Assembly (NCBI GenBank): GCA_038503075.1
Contig: JBCAML010000010.1
Span: forward strand, 1,736,001-1,800,000
Direction of reading: 5' to 3'
Source of the DNA: Gyromitra esculenta
Lineage: Eukaryota > Ascomycota > Pezizomycetes > Pezizales > Discinaceae
Length of the DNA stretch: 64,000 nt
Both the position numbers and the translations under genes were made by a program. Of this stretch, positions 1 to 12,700 are shown piece by piece (position 1 is the stretch's first letter; each line of letters begins with the position of its first letter). The notes beneath the pieces were generated by a model. The model saw only the letters and a list, made by a program, of their open reading frames with translations. It did no database searches and was not told where the DNA came from.

Positions 1-575
1 GATCCCATTTGTAAATAGGCTGGCTAGTTTGTAAACCAGCTTGGCTATTTTGTAAATCGGCATTCTTGACAAACGGATCAGAACGCACGTATTACTAAGA
101 AGCGGAAGTCTTGTGATATTTGATTTATTTTACAATCTATTCCTAACCGCAGGCAACTTTGAGCAACCGTGAACAAATGTATATGTGTATCCTTATCATC
201 TCTTCGGGGGGCTGTCCAATCCTTCGCGAAGAATAATGCAGTCATATACATATGTATCTGTAGGGCGTGAGATAGAGATCTATTGATTTAACAGAACAAG
301 AAGTAACCTAGTGCAACTCCAAAACATACGTTGGGGGCTAGCCGCAGGCGCTACGTGTGGTCGCAACGAGATGAATGGTCATCAAAGCTATTGAACCTCA
401 ACTCGCCATTCTATCTTCAACCGCGAACCGAAGCATTCGTTCTATTTAAACTGTCTCCACCTATCTATTTCCCTCTTCTCCCTCCTCTTCATCCTTTTCC
501 TCCTCCAAGAAATATTTTCTAACCAATACAGCGAAAACTTCACCACCAACGAAGACCACAAACCTCTCCTCCATC
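1..575. other. intergenic / promoter region of first gene
   Basis: No gene is seen. Bases 1-60 hold three imperfect units of about 20 bp, each beginning TTTGTAAA or TTGTAAAT. A TATTTAAA-like box near 443 and a pyrimidine-rich tract at about 455-510 precede the ATG at 576, a normal fungal core-promoter arrangement. Confidence 0.5.
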
Positions 576-1328
576 ATGGAAATCATGATGCATGCCCCAG
601 AGTACAGCTCCATCACCGATAATTCCTCTATAAGCCATCCAAGCCAGATCTATCATCCAATGTCTCCTACATTCGATAGCCAGCCATCAGACCTACCCCC
701 TCTAGCCATCACCGATACCAAGCTAAGATCGACAACACCAACAGAGCCACCACCTTACCGCTCTAGTATCCGAAGTTATCGAACACCAGATCTTAAACAC
801 CTTTTCATCCTCAAAGCGAAAGGCGCTAGGTTCAAGAATCTGGCACAGGAATTAAAACTTTGGATGGATAAGGTCCACTTTCTCAAGAACGAGTTCCTGG
901 ATTTGATAATATTTTTCGTGGGAGCAAACCAGATCTCGCAAGGGGATTACAGTTTGGAAAAAAAACTGCATGGAGCAAAGGTTGTTGCCGCTGAGAATGT
1001 TTTTGCTGCGTTGAAAATCACACATTGGCAAAATGTTGAGTTAGTTGATATCATCCGATCCCTCATTCTTTCCTTTCTTTCCGTGTACAATTTCGCTAAA
1101 TTGTTCGATGATAGGTCACAACCAGATGCGAGCACTATTGCGCGGCTGGAGAAGATGTATGATTTGTGGAATAAATTTGATCAAGAAGTCTTTGACGCTG
1201 TTTTTAGGGTAAGCAACCCAACACACTCTTTCCTGCGCGTTATAAATTTCGTGAGCTTATCGTTAGTAGGTCTTCTATCCACAACACTGTCCAGAATGAT
1301 CCGAGTCAGGGGGCACGAAAGAGTTTGA
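576..1328 (+). CDS. hypothetical protein, possibly spliced near its 3' end
   Basis: I do not recognise this 250-residue reading frame. Residues 1-70 are Ser/Pro/Thr-rich and probably disordered. From about residue 73 the sequence is a compact mixed helical region without a familiar motif. The CT-rich leader and TATTTAAA-like box upstream support the ATG at 576. A good donor (GTAAGC) begins at 1209, exactly between codons. Splicing to an AG at 1308-1309 would replace the hydrophobic tail with another frame that stays open to about 1537. I therefore trust residues 1-211 and regard the last 39 as uncertain. Both ends of the alternative are inference; only transcript data would decide. Confidence 0.5.
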   Translation: MEIMMHAPEYSSITDNSSISHPSQIYHPMSPTFDSQPSDLPPLAITDTKLRSTTPTEPPPYRSSIRSYRTPDLKHLFILKAKGARFKNLAQELKLWMDKVHFLKNEFLDLIIFFVGANQISQGDYSLEKKLHGAKVVAAENVFAALKITHWQNVELVDIIRSLILSFLSVYNFAKLFDDRSQPDASTIARLEKMYDLWNKFDQEVFDAVFRVSNPTHSFLRVINFVSLSLVGLLSTTLSRMIRVRGHERV

Positions 1329-2070
1329 GTTCCAGGAGAACCATCCTTTATTTTTATTTTTTCCATTGCGCTAGAAGAGAGAAGGAAGAATTTACAGTAA
1401 TTTCGGGAGGTATAAGAGTAGTAGCAATAACGGTCAGCCGATTTGTAGCTTTATGGGTTGGTGTTCGGAATGGAATTGATTTTGCTTCCTTGATAAGTTT
1501 AGGCTCGCCATCGGCGGGCTGTTTACATATCGAGTGACCAACTATGATCATTTTGTCGGTATTCATCGGAATTCGTGAAAATATTGGACTGCGTACATTC
1601 CCTCCAATAAAAGAACTTCCGCGAGGGAAACTGCTGTCTTACAAGCTCTTACCCAAACAGCCGTTAGTTAATGCCTTCAAGTGGCTACCGTGTTATAGTC
1701 CTTAGTCGATGATTTACGAAGGTCAGCCCACCCTAAGTTACTATGAGATCCTCGAATATAATCCTGAAAATGAGATAACTCTTAGATACTATTACGTGCA
1801 AGATCACTTCATAATTTGCTATGTTAGAGAAAGAACTTCTGTGCATAAAGAACATAACTTCGTGGTCACATGACAAACCAGAATAGCTCTCGAGCTTCAA
1901 ACCAATGTCTGTTAAACAAGCTAAAGCAACAATAAATCCACGTTGAAGCCGAGGGGCTATATTATTTATACCAAAGAAATAGATAATCCGATATGCTTAG
2001 CAGTGAAAGAAAAAACTCCCGCTTAACAAAACTAGAGAACGAAAAGAGAAAAATTGGAATAATCAAAGAA
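1329..2070. other. intergenic, convergent gene ends
   Basis: AT-rich spacer between the plus-strand gene ending near 1328 (or 1537 if spliced) and the minus-strand gene ending at 2071. No RNA gene or repeat is seen. Confidence 0.5.
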
Positions 2071-4383
2071 TCACATGCTATCTACACTCCGCAAGCAAAA
2101 AATAACGTCACTGTCTAGCATGCTGTTCCTGCCAGCAATATATCTTGTTCTAGGCCTCTCTCTCCACTCCCCATCTCCCATCGCTGCATCTATCCCGGCC
2201 ATACCCTCTTCGACTTTCCCCACCTTTTGAACACCCATCTCGATATCGAGGCCAACCATGATATCACCTTCCCATTCATCAGTCTGCTCTGGGGAGGATG
2301 AGCCGGCAGAGTAGATGTCATCTCGCCAGTCATCCGGGCTGCCACCGCCGTAGGTCCCGCTGAGAATCATTTCAATTTCTTGCTCAAGGCGGGAGTCAAA
2401 CTCGCCAGATGTGTCCGATGAGTTATCGTCGTCGCCGTATTCCTCACCACCATAGAACTCGTCAACATCTAGCTCACATGATTCCCGCGGCTGGATCTGC
2501 TGGGGCTCTAGCAGTTTATTTTCCTCTCGCCCATCAAAAACCTGCTCATCCAGCTTCTCGGTATCGTCCCGTACCGGACTGAGTTGATACAACTCGTCAA
2601 CATCAACATCATGTTCTTCACGTTCCTCGTCAACATCGCTGAGTTCCTCCCCCATCTCCAAATCAAATCTAAAAGCGTCCCCCACACTACTGGCAATACT
2701 GCTCCTTGCCCCGTAATAGCTCACTAGCCTCGGGGATAATGGGTAGACTGGTGATAGGAGTCCGGAATTATTCGCCATGGTGTTATTTCTGGGCGAGAGG
2801 AAAAGTCTAGGCGGGAGTAGGGAAGGCTCCCTGTTCCTAACAGCTCCATTGGGATCCAATACCGAGGCCCGATCATCAATGCTAAACGTAATTTTGTCAC
2901 TCTGGGGAGTTTGAGGCGCTCTTGAGAGGGGAAGCATGAAGGTGTTGCTACTGTTTGTCTTCGAGTCCCGAGGAGTTCGCGCACTAGTCGGGGTTATAGT
3001 AGTGCCAGGTGTTTTCTGGGGAGGATTGGAGGATAACACTTTCCCCCAATGGAAGTTCTCGAACCACTCAATCAGCCCGTCTGTATCACCCATTTCTAGC
3101 TCAATATCGATGATCGGTGATGATTCGCTTGGCTTGGACGTTGGGCTTGGTACTGGAGTGGATAAACGAGATTGTGAGGGTGTGGGGACAGCAGGAAGTG
3201 GTAAGCGGGCATATATTTCTCTCCCTTCAGGCATTTCAGAGTCTGAGTGTGATAGAGTGGGTTTTATGTTTAAAGGTTTGACTTTTTTCCTTCTAGGCTT
3301 GTTGTTTATTGTTGCGGTCGGCGTAGGCATAACACTCTTTGTATCGGAAGCATCGCTCTTTGCATTAGCCACAGGGAAGCAACCCTCTAACTCCGCAATG
3401 AACCCCACCGGTGTCAGAGACGCTGTCAGTGATAGTGGCGGTAGCGCTCGGGCCCGTTCTCTCTGGGTCCGACTCTTCGCTGGTGTTGGCGGTGGTGGGG
3501 GTGTTCTCGGGGGTTGTGTTTGGGAATTGATGGTAATCCGCTTAGACATGGTCCTTTGTGCAAAGTGGTCTGCAGCTACTTCCACCGTGCCTCCGACAGG
3601 CGGGGAACGAGGCTTACTGCCAGAATGGATACCTAACACCGATTCGAGAACTCCAGAAGCGCGAGTTCGGTGATGCCTCTGGCCTCGACGTTTAACAGGC
3701 GATGTTGACATCCGTGTTGTCTGCGGCCTTGGGGATACTGAAACAGCGACTGATTGCGTGGTAGGTGGAGGTATAATTCGTAGATCCGTACCACGATGAG
3801 GCAAGGTGTTGTTGCCTCTAGGAGGTGGAAGTAAGGGACTACTCTCAGGGCTTGTTCGTAGCTGCGGAGGAATTGCGAGCTCTGGGATAGCTGGAGATAA
3901 AAATCGATCTCTAGCGCTCGTAGGATGTTCCTGATCTATGAAGCTCGCAGGTCGCCGCCGTTGCTGCCATGGCTCCATCATCATCCTAAATCTACTCGGC
4001 GAGGATGCAGATGTTGATGATGTACGAGTAGGTTGGCTATAATTTGCCATTGCTGATATTTCTTTAGTGGTTGGCGAGGAAATGGATTGTAGCCTCGCTT
4101 TCGAAGGCTTCCGGGTGAGTTTTACCAGCTTTTTTTCTCGTGGAAGTGAAGGAAGTGGGCCTGGGGGCGTGGGGAGGCTTTTGTCCTTGTTGAGTAAGGG
4201 AGTACGGGAATGTATTGAAGGAGAAGACGGCTGTTGTTCGTTGTGAAGACAGGCTGTGCGTTTTTCCGCAATGAAAAGTCGCATTTGTTGATCTAGATCG
4301 AAGGGACGCGAAGCAAGAACAAGATCAGGTGAGGTTCGGGAAGTTGGTGCCGGAGGCGCAAAGTTGTACTTTATGCCGGTCAT
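2071..4383 (-). CDS. Ser/Pro-rich, largely disordered protein with acidic C-terminal half
   Basis: An uninterrupted 770-residue reading frame starting with an ATG at 4383. The first 400 residues are basic and rich in Ser, Pro, Thr and Arg, with short Pro runs (PPRTPPPPPTP), which suggests an unstructured scaffold or regulatory protein. Around residues 435-455 lies a short ordered-looking segment (GLIEWFENFHWGKVL) that could be a docking helix. The last 200 residues are strongly acidic and contain two related blocks, DVDELYQLSP and DVDEFYGGEE. There is no signal peptide or membrane segment. No enzyme motif is visible and I cannot name a family. The length of the open frame in moderate-GC DNA makes it very likely to be a real gene. 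Confidence 0.75.
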   Translation of the reverse strand: MTGIKYNFAPPAPTSRTSPDLVLASRPFDLDQQMRLFIAEKRTACLHNEQQPSSPSIHSRTPLLNKDKSLPTPPGPLPSLPREKKLVKLTRKPSKARLQSISSPTTKEISAMANYSQPTRTSSTSASSPSRFRMMMEPWQQRRRPASFIDQEHPTSARDRFLSPAIPELAIPPQLRTSPESSPLLPPPRGNNTLPHRGTDLRIIPPPTTQSVAVSVSPRPQTTRMSTSPVKRRGQRHHRTRASGVLESVLGIHSGSKPRSPPVGGTVEVAADHFAQRTMSKRITINSQTQPPRTPPPPPTPAKSRTQRERARALPPLSLTASLTPVGFIAELEGCFPVANAKSDASDTKSVMPTPTATINNKPRRKKVKPLNIKPTLSHSDSEMPEGREIYARLPLPAVPTPSQSRLSTPVPSPTSKPSESSPIIDIELEMGDTDGLIEWFENFHWGKVLSSNPPQKTPGTTITPTSARTPRDSKTNSSNTFMLPLSRAPQTPQSDKITFSIDDRASVLDPNGAVRNREPSLLPPRLFLSPRNNTMANNSGLLSPVYPLSPRLVSYYGARSSIASSVGDAFRFDLEMGEELSDVDEEREEHDVDVDELYQLSPVRDDTEKLDEQVFDGREENKLLEPQQIQPRESCELDVDEFYGGEEYGDDDNSSDTSGEFDSRLEQEIEMILSGTYGGGSPDDWRDDIYSAGSSSPEQTDEWEGDIMVGLDIEMGVQKVGKVEEGMAGIDAAMGDGEWRERPRTRYIAGRNSMLDSDVIFCLRSVDSM

Positions 4384-7382
4384 TGCTGCGGACGGTGCTC
4401 TATGTTCACTGAGCTGTAAGATTGCGGTTTAGGAAATTTTGTAGGACGATCTACGCCGACAGGATAATTTCACAGAGAAATGGAAATGCAGAAGTTAAAC
4501 TAGTAGGATGAGCATGTGGTATGATCAAGGTAATAGCTCCAGGCTCGTCTGAAGAAAGGGATATCCGAAGGATTGAAAGGAGTAATGAATGGGAAGCCAA
4601 AACTAGTGACCATCTCATGGAAGCAGCAAATCCTCAACGTCAAAACAACCCAGGAAACAGGAAGGCGCACTACCTGTTGCCTTCTGCGAGAAGCACTCTA
4701 GCACAGTTACAGGGTTGTGCAACGCGGGGGTGGAGAAACTGCTTCACCTATAAGCGCTGACAGCCTGAGTTACAACTCGTGTCACCTCAAACTGGACGGT
4801 AGACAAGTATGCGAGAAGTGAATGCGATTTTACCCATTCATAAAATAGTCCCATTATCTAAATATGTGTATCAGAAGAATATTCGCAACGACGACAAAGA
4901 GTTCATCTCCTTCATATTTACAGACCGAAAACGTTGGAATTGGGAGTATATCCATCCGACACCACGAACTTGGGCCGGAAGTACGACTTACCAAGAGTAA
5001 ATTTTTCAGGGAATTCATCAACTAGCCTACTGGCCGAGTTAGGTCACTCAAGTTCGAGACGGAAAATCCTAACTATCCATTGGTAAGGTGACTTTCTTTT
5101 TCCCCAAGAGCCGCCATCGCATCGACGGTTGTTCAGGGGCAGATCTTGAATCCCAGGGTCCCTGAAACCTTCCCTAGGGTCCTAGGTCGTGACCTTCTGC
5201 TCTTGATATGAGCTCCTGTCTCTCGCTTAGTATTATTAACAACCCCACCATCCCACTTTAGGAGAAAGACAATGTTGGTGATTCAGTGCGACAGTGTGGG
5301 TATGATGACCGCAGCACCAGGTGGATGGCTATCAAGGGGGAGATGCCATCCTCGGAGAGCCACAAAGTTAAAATTCGGAGACCCAGTATCATGGAATGGG
5401 GAATACAAAACATACGGATAGTGTTGGGGTAGTACATATTAGTTACTTTACTATACAAATTCGAATCACTCCCCGCTTACCAAAACGAACCACCAGAATC
5501 CTGACACTTTCTCCAGCAAAACAACTCCTACGGCCTTCTTCTTTTGACGGCGCGGTCAAGGTAAACTGAAAATAAAATAAACCATAGACACCAATTGTAA
5601 AAGAGCGAAATGGTGGGGTTAATCTGGATTCAGTTCATATTGTGGCACAGCACCAAGCGAAACCATATTCTTCCTATACTTCTACTTTATGAAAACAGGA
5701 TAATTTCGGATACAAATCTTAGGCAAAAATACTATATATCCATAGAGATAGCCCTGAGAGTTGGGCGGTATTTCCACTTACTCCTTTGTAGGCCTCTACT
5801 AGGAAATAATCCTACCTAGAAAGCTCCAAACGTTGAATCAGAAAGAGCAACTACCAAATCCCTCTCCTAGAGAGACTTGAAACCAGCGCTCATATTTGTA
5901 TCAGATCTCCACTCTCAATATGAGCGGAACTCTAGCCGCACAAACACAATACCCTTGCTGTGATGTGTGTCTGCGTGGATCAACGGGAAGAATACACGGT
6001 GATCTCAGATTCCGGGAGAGTTATCTCCAAATTTTGTAGCGGGTGATTGCATTCCCCTAGACATGCGTTACCGACACGTTTGGATATCAGTGTGTCTGGA
6101 ACCAAATTTTCATTATAAGGCTACAAGAAGCGAGCCTTAGTCTAATGCATAGGGATTGTAGGTATATGGCTTAGATGTCTTGATTCTCAAGTTGGTTCTA
6201 GGCCTCATATCCTCTCTCTTTTGATTGCATTTGAGCTTTTGAAAAGGCAACTAATCTCTGTAATCATTAAATTCGCAGCCCAGATAGAAGCACACGAACG
6301 ATACGTATTCCCCGTCCTAAGCTTTCCCCTAGCTTTCTAAGAGTTGACCCGGACGAACATGCTTGGCCACGCTAAGCTCTCACAACTAATTTCACCCGAT
6401 ACCACCAAATTATACATGAAAGCACCAAAAATGAAGAAGGGGCTGAAATGGGCTGACAAGCCTTCGAGGATGCTCTATTCATCAGTGATTATCTATGGCG
6501 AACACTAATGTCGTCGCTATTAAACCTTCAAACATCGTCTGCCGAGCCCAATCACTTCTCAATCTACTTAATACCTGTGTAACCTGCCCCGCGCAAATCA
6601 AAACTTACCCTGCAGATGCAAAGCGCCTCGGGAAGTCTTGTGGACATTATTTGATACATACCCCGCCAAGGATTATGAATGATAATTATTTAGAAGCTCT
6701 AAATACGTGCCGGGGAAGTAAAATGGCATTGGGAGCGATTCTAGCGAACCTAGAATGGAAATTCGAAACACGAACGCCAAATAATCTACTTTCTAGAACT
6801 ATCGAAAAAAATATGTGCCTAATTTGAACATCTTATTTGGGCTAATTTAGACAAAGCAATACTAAAAGGGCTTCGAGAAAAAGCTTCGACTGTAGTTTCT
6901 GGCGCATACCACGACCGGGAAAATGCATCAGATACTCCCTGGTGCGAAGATACTTAGGCTATAGGGCAAATAAACTATTACTAATAAGGAAGCATCGAAC
7001 TAAAGCTACTAAAATATGTAACCGACGGTAGTGAATATCTCCGATGATACCCTAGCATGCCCCGATGAATCATCAATTTTGATCTCCGCTTGTTTGCCAC
7101 AGCAATCAATTATGTTTTCCAAATTTAGTACCGACATATACCTTCGTGTCAAATCCTATCAAATTCCGATTATTTCTGCAAATCTAGGTATAATATAACA
7201 ATATACATGTAATGGCGGGCTGAACATCAGGCACAAACCCTCAGAGCATCGAGGCTCAGCAGAAGATCCGTCAGGTCTGAGTCTGCGTCTCTAATGTTCC
7301 GGCACTTAAAATTCCCATCACCAAAGCACCGCTTTCTTTAGAAACCATTTTGGCCTGAGTCTTCAGTCACAGCTCCACAATG

Positions 7383-7407
7383 CATATCATAGCGAGGCTA
7401 TGATATG
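7383..7407. repeat. perfect 11-bp hairpin
   Basis: CATATCATAGC and its exact reverse complement flank a 3-nt loop (GAG). No gene lies beside it, so it is not an obvious terminator. Confidence 0.6.
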
Positions 7408-7692
7408 TAGCTTACGTTATACGCATCTTGGTTCTAGTCAACAGTGCATATATTCACTTACCCCATAAGCATATATAATTAATCCATTTTTAGACTCTAA
7501 GCATCCTAAAAAAAACATGCTTTTAATCCATATTGCTTTAATTTCTAGTCAAGGCAGTAGTTTTTTCTCCGTGTATCAGGGTTAGGGTCGCCCCAACGTC
7601 AGATCACGATGCATCACTCGATAGAGCGGCAAATCCTTATTATTGTTTGAGTGAGAATCGGATGATTATAGCAAGCAGTTACTTGATGGATT

Positions 7693-7710
7693 GATAGATA
7701 GATAGATAGA
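7693..7710. repeat. (GATA)n microsatellite
   Basis: About 4.5 uninterrupted GATA units. Confidence 0.8.
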
Positions 7711-9720
7711 AAAGAATAAAGCAAAACGAGTCTAAGAAGCGAGTCTATATATACAGTGTCACGTTGTCTAGCTTAGTCATCCTTCGCACTAGCTCTAGAT
7801 TTCTCCGGAGTCACGGAAGCACATAATCTATCACGATTCCTAGCACTCGTCCGTTCCTCTTTCAGTCTTCTGTCGCAGCTGCTCCGAAAGGAGCCCTGAA
7901 TCTATGTGTAACATCAACGACCCTCCCTAGTCGTAGAAAGTCATATGCAACTTTTTCCGACGCTTCGGATGTTTTGCCCTGGATAAAATCTCGGGTAGTT
8001 AAAGCTACCCATTACTATAGATGATCCACTCCCCCACCGCGGGGCGAAGGGTTCTATCTATCTTCGGGACTACTTTATACATACGCCGAGACTCCTGTTT
8101 CAGGTTGGATGGTGTACGGAAAACCGGGGATTCGGATGCACGGTTTTCGAAACGTGAACACTAGGACATGGCTAGCCGGGTCTTGAGATTCCAGAGTAGA
8201 ACCTATGATACTCAATTAAGTCGAGTTTAGTTAGTATTGAGTTCAATAGATGCTAATCCAGGACAGCGCTTCGGCTGATAACATGATTCTAGTCGGCAAA
8301 AGAATTTTGAACCATGGCTTTGTTTGGTCTGTATGTGCAGTCACAAAAGAGATCTGGTGCGATTGAAAAATTCCGCTATATAAGACCTGATCGTCTACTG
8401 AAACCTAAAGGGCTGTACCTTACCTCAATGATTATAGCCTTCCTTGCGCCTCAGCGATGTTCCAGTGACTGGGCGCTGTTAGCTAAAGGGATGAAGAATA
8501 GCCATCGCGAATGTTTTCGCGGGGGAGGGAAACTCAGCCTCTCGGGACTGGGATAACCGAGAATCTCGTCAGGAGAACCAATGGAAAACTCTTGTTTATC
8601 TGCCGAAGAATGTCAAAGCCATTGGATCAAGTTCGGCTGGGCGTGTGTTCGGCACGAGTTTAAATGGTCCCGCTGTGATTTCTTTGTTGCTCCTGTGTCG
8701 CAAATTGGCGGGATCAATGCCGTGGATGGAAAGATATGTCTGGGGCTAACCTCTTTTGGATGTGCTACTATTTAGTAATGTTTGGATCTTGGCGTCCTCG
8801 TACTAAATATCCGTGCTGCGTGTTATGTGCGGGACATAGGTAACGGCATTGGCTTGGCGCTTCCTAGTTCATCATCGTAGATTGTTTCCTTCTTCTTTTT
8901 CTCTTCTTTTTCATTCGTATTCAATTCAATACAAAGTTACACCGCCAGGAAAGCCTTCCAGATCGAGTTTAAGGCCTTCCCCTTTAAAATATCTATGTTT
9001 CGGCTAGAATTTCATGAGCTATGCAGAATAGCAGAAATCAATGCTCTGTTAGGAACCAGTGATCGACACTGCAGTCGACACAAGATGTCTCGGTTGCTCA
9101 CCTAAGGCCACTAACATCTAACTGGATGGATTAGTTGGAAGAGATTACTCATTATCATTCTCTAACTTACAATCTAGAGTTATCGTGGGGAGTACCCTTT
9201 CGCACTTTGCCATCATTGCGCTCGACTGCTACATTGTACCTCTAGTCCTTTTTACAAGTTTCAGTCGCCACCAGCCAAAGTTTTCAATGATAGCGCAATA
9301 GGTGAACTAGCCACTACTTACTACATGATGTTGTGTATTGGTACTAGTTCCCGAAAAATATACTAGAATCAATAAATAAGATACAGCTCCCAGCGACTCA
9401 CATGAGAATCGCGTCTTTACTGTCTATATACCAAAGTCCCTTAAGACTATTGGATTGGTATTTCGATTCGATCATTATTACTCGTTCGGAATCCAGAAAA
9501 ACTGAAGGACAAACTTTACAGGCATTAACGCTTCTCAGCTTATTCATTGAAGAAATTATACCAAAGAAATTTACACCCCCATAGATCATCCATATGCAAA
9601 CCCATTAACCCCCAGAAAAATAAACTGCATCTTCAAACTATAAAACAAGCGACGAATAACTTCGACAAAATAAATATCTCAAATAAATCAAACGTTTTCC
9701 GTTTAATAAGGTTCCTGGTT

Positions 9721-12700
9721 TCACCAAGCCACAGGAGGCTCCGCCCATGACTCTTCCCAAGCCGCGAAAGGCGTGTTCTCAGGGTTCTTGGAAGTTGTCT
9801 TCCATGATGCTGCTTTCCTCTTCGCTATATAGGTATTCCACTTGTCCATTGTATCCTCATGTTTCTTGATAGCGCTGTCTTCAAACTTCTCGCTAGCACC
9901 CCACAGCCCCCACATAAATACCATTACCAATAACAAAAGCGTAAATAGTGTATTAATTTTGCGGCTGACGGTACGCTCGGCCTCCATTTCCCGGTTCTTG
10001 TTCTCTGTCTTTAGCTTCCAGAGAGCGAATGAATCCGGAGAGTTTATATTGTTCTCTCTGCGTGCCGATGAAAATGCCCCACGACGTTGGATCTGGGTTT
10101 TAGGCTTTGTACCGTTTTGAAGGTCGTTAAATAAAAAGCTCCGTAATGCATTTATCTTATACCCAGGTAAGTTTTCCGCAGCGCCAGTAGGTTTCTCAGC
10201 AGCCGCATAGTATGCAGCAATGATTTTGTCGGTATCTGCATCTGTTTCCCGCAAGTACTCAGCCATGATCTGTTCCTCATCAACTGCGGGTGCCAAATAG
10301 TTCTCCGAAACCCATTTCATCGCCCACTCTCCCACAAGGATTTTCAGAACCCATTTAAGCATCTCTGCTTTCTGTATAGAGCGCGATCTTAAATTATAGC
10401 TCTCTCCGATGTTTCCAGGAAGCTCAGCCCTTTTTACCCTAGGGGGTGTAACTAGTAATACATCGGTTATTGCTTCCCCGTATTCATTCTCAGGTTCCCC
10501 CAGATCTCCGTCGTCAGAGTAGTCTCCCTCACCATTGCCAGGCACATAGTCGCCGTCACCTGGATCTTCTCTTTCTTCTGGTGGCTCCCAGTCATCGTCA
10601 CTATCATCATCTTTATCTTTTTTGGGTGGGCCCTTTTTGGGTGGACCCTTTTTGGGTGGACCTTTTTTAGGAGGAACTTTTTTACCTCCGTCACCATCGT
10701 CATCGTCTTCTTCTTCTTCTTCTTCTTCTTCTTCGTCTTCCTCATCTTCACTGTCCCTTTTCCCCGCCGGGCCTGGGTCTACAGCCCTCGGGCCTGTTTT
10801 TATCGCCGTCTGGAGTGGGGCTAGGGCACTCTTGGTTGGCGTCTCTGGCTCTTGTGTCGCTGGTTCTGGGCCTGCTGGGTTAACAGTTGCGCCCAAGGGG
10901 GGGAGAGGCGGATAAAGCACGCCCCCTGCGCCAGGGACTATTGGATCTGCATCCACACCTATAGATTCTTTCTATTAGTTCTTCTGTAATTGAAATATTT
11001 TCTGTGATCTTGATTACGCTCGACTATATAATGATCCATACCTTTAGTGATCACCTCGTTATCATCACGTAGAGCCGGAAGCCGTGGGTAAAATAGCTCA
11101 TCTAGAGCTTCAATGATATCAAATTGTTTCACTTCGGGAATGGATTGTTCAATGTTCGAGGTATGATCGGCGGGAGGTGCTACGGGTGGTGCGGCGGGTG
11201 GTGCGGCGGGAGGAACGACGGGAGGTGCGGCGGGAGGTGCGGCGGGAGGTGCGATGGGAGACGCGGCGAGAGGAACGACGGGAGGAACGACGGGAGGTGC
11301 AATGGGAGATGCGGCGGGAGGAACGACAGGAGGTGCGGCGGGAGGTGCAATGGGAGGAACGACGGGAGGTGCAATGGGAGGTGCGACGGGTGGTACGACG
11401 GGAGGTGCGATGGGAGGTGCGGCGGGCAGAACGACCGGTGGCGCGGCGGGTGGTGCGGCGGGTGGAACGACCGGTGGTACGATGGGGGGTGCGGCGGGTG
11501 GTGCGGCGGGTGGTGCGGCGGGAGGAATGATAGGAGGATTATCACTTCCTAGCCCTATCCCCGCACCATTAGGAGCCGCTGGTCCACCATTGGAAGGAAA
11601 CTCCGCGCTGAACAAACCAGACGGCCCACCAAGAGGTGGTAACCCGTTGAGAGGTAGCGTCCCATTTGAGAGCGTTGTCCCATTAGAAATTGGTGTCTCA
11701 TCAGGCTCTGATGCATTATCAGACTGTGACGCATCGTCAGACTGTGATTCATCATCAGACTGTGATTCATCATCTCCATTATCAATATCAGAATCCTCCA
11801 AGCTCGACAAATCCGCATCTGAGCCCAAGGCTCCATCGTCAACAGGATGTATCACTCCGTTAGTAGCATGTATCACCCCGTTAGTCACTTGTATCTCACC
11901 AGTATCTGGCGCCTCATCATCTCCGTTATCAATATCTGAATCCTCCAAGCTCGACAAATCCGCGTCTGAGCCCAAAGCTCCATCGTCATCAGGATTCGAT
12001 ATCTCGTCCTGATCTTGTGCCTCATCGTCCCCATTATCAATATCAGAATCCTCCATGCTCGAAAAATCCGAGGCTGTATCTTCGGCGTCGCCATTTCTAT
12101 CAGGCTCCACATAGAGCAATGGATCTGGCCCCAGCGGTTGGGTTGCGGGTGCGGTAACAGGAGGGGTTGCGATATATCTGTCGGGGAAGAAATGCCGTTG
12201 GCGGTTATGCCGTAGGGGGGTAGGCATGTCGTCAAGCCATGGATACGTAATAGGAGAGTCGTCGTCAATCCCAGGAAGTTTGATTCCTATAGGCTCTGGG
12301 AGGGCCATGACTCCCTCAGTGTTCAGAAACCTTCGATGAGGCCATGAAGGCGTCCCATACATAGGGTCTTCTGCTTCTAGACCATCCCTTGCCCTCACAC
12401 TATCAGCAGAGGTTGGGAGCAAATCCATCGTAGGAGGGGGACGTCGTTGGTGATTACGCCGTAGGGGGGTAGGCATGTCATCAAGCCATGGATACGTAGT
12501 AGGAGAGTCGTCGTCAATCCCAGGAAGCTTGATTCCTATAGACTCCGGGACGTTCATGACTCCCGAAGTAGTCGGAGACCATTGATGACGATGCCGTGCG
12601 GGGGTCCTAAACGTAGGACTTTCTGCTCCCGGGGTATATCTTGTTTCCGCAGAAATCGGAGACTGTTGACGATCATCTAGAGGAGGGGGCCGACCAGTCC

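Larger units (their letters stand above)
4384..9720. other. 5.3-kb AT-rich gene-free region
   Basis: No convincing gene. Short open frames (for example 6495-6827, 8314-8556 and 8581-8775) have no recognisable similarity, promoter or splice support. The stretch holds a perfect hairpin at 7383-7407, a GATA microsatellite at 7693-7710, a telomere-like AGGGTTAGGGT motif near 7578 and one TACATGTA palindrome at 7204. Many scattered CTAG/TATA-rich words give it the look of decayed DNA. Confidence 0.5.

Noticed and set aside
6495..6827. 110-codon open frame
   Set aside because: It starts with an ATG, but there is no promoter, no motif and low-complexity AT-rich surroundings; not enough to call a gene.
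8314..8775. Two adjacent open frames of 80 and 64 codons
   Set aside because: Different lengths and frames without a plausible intron between them and no recognisable content.
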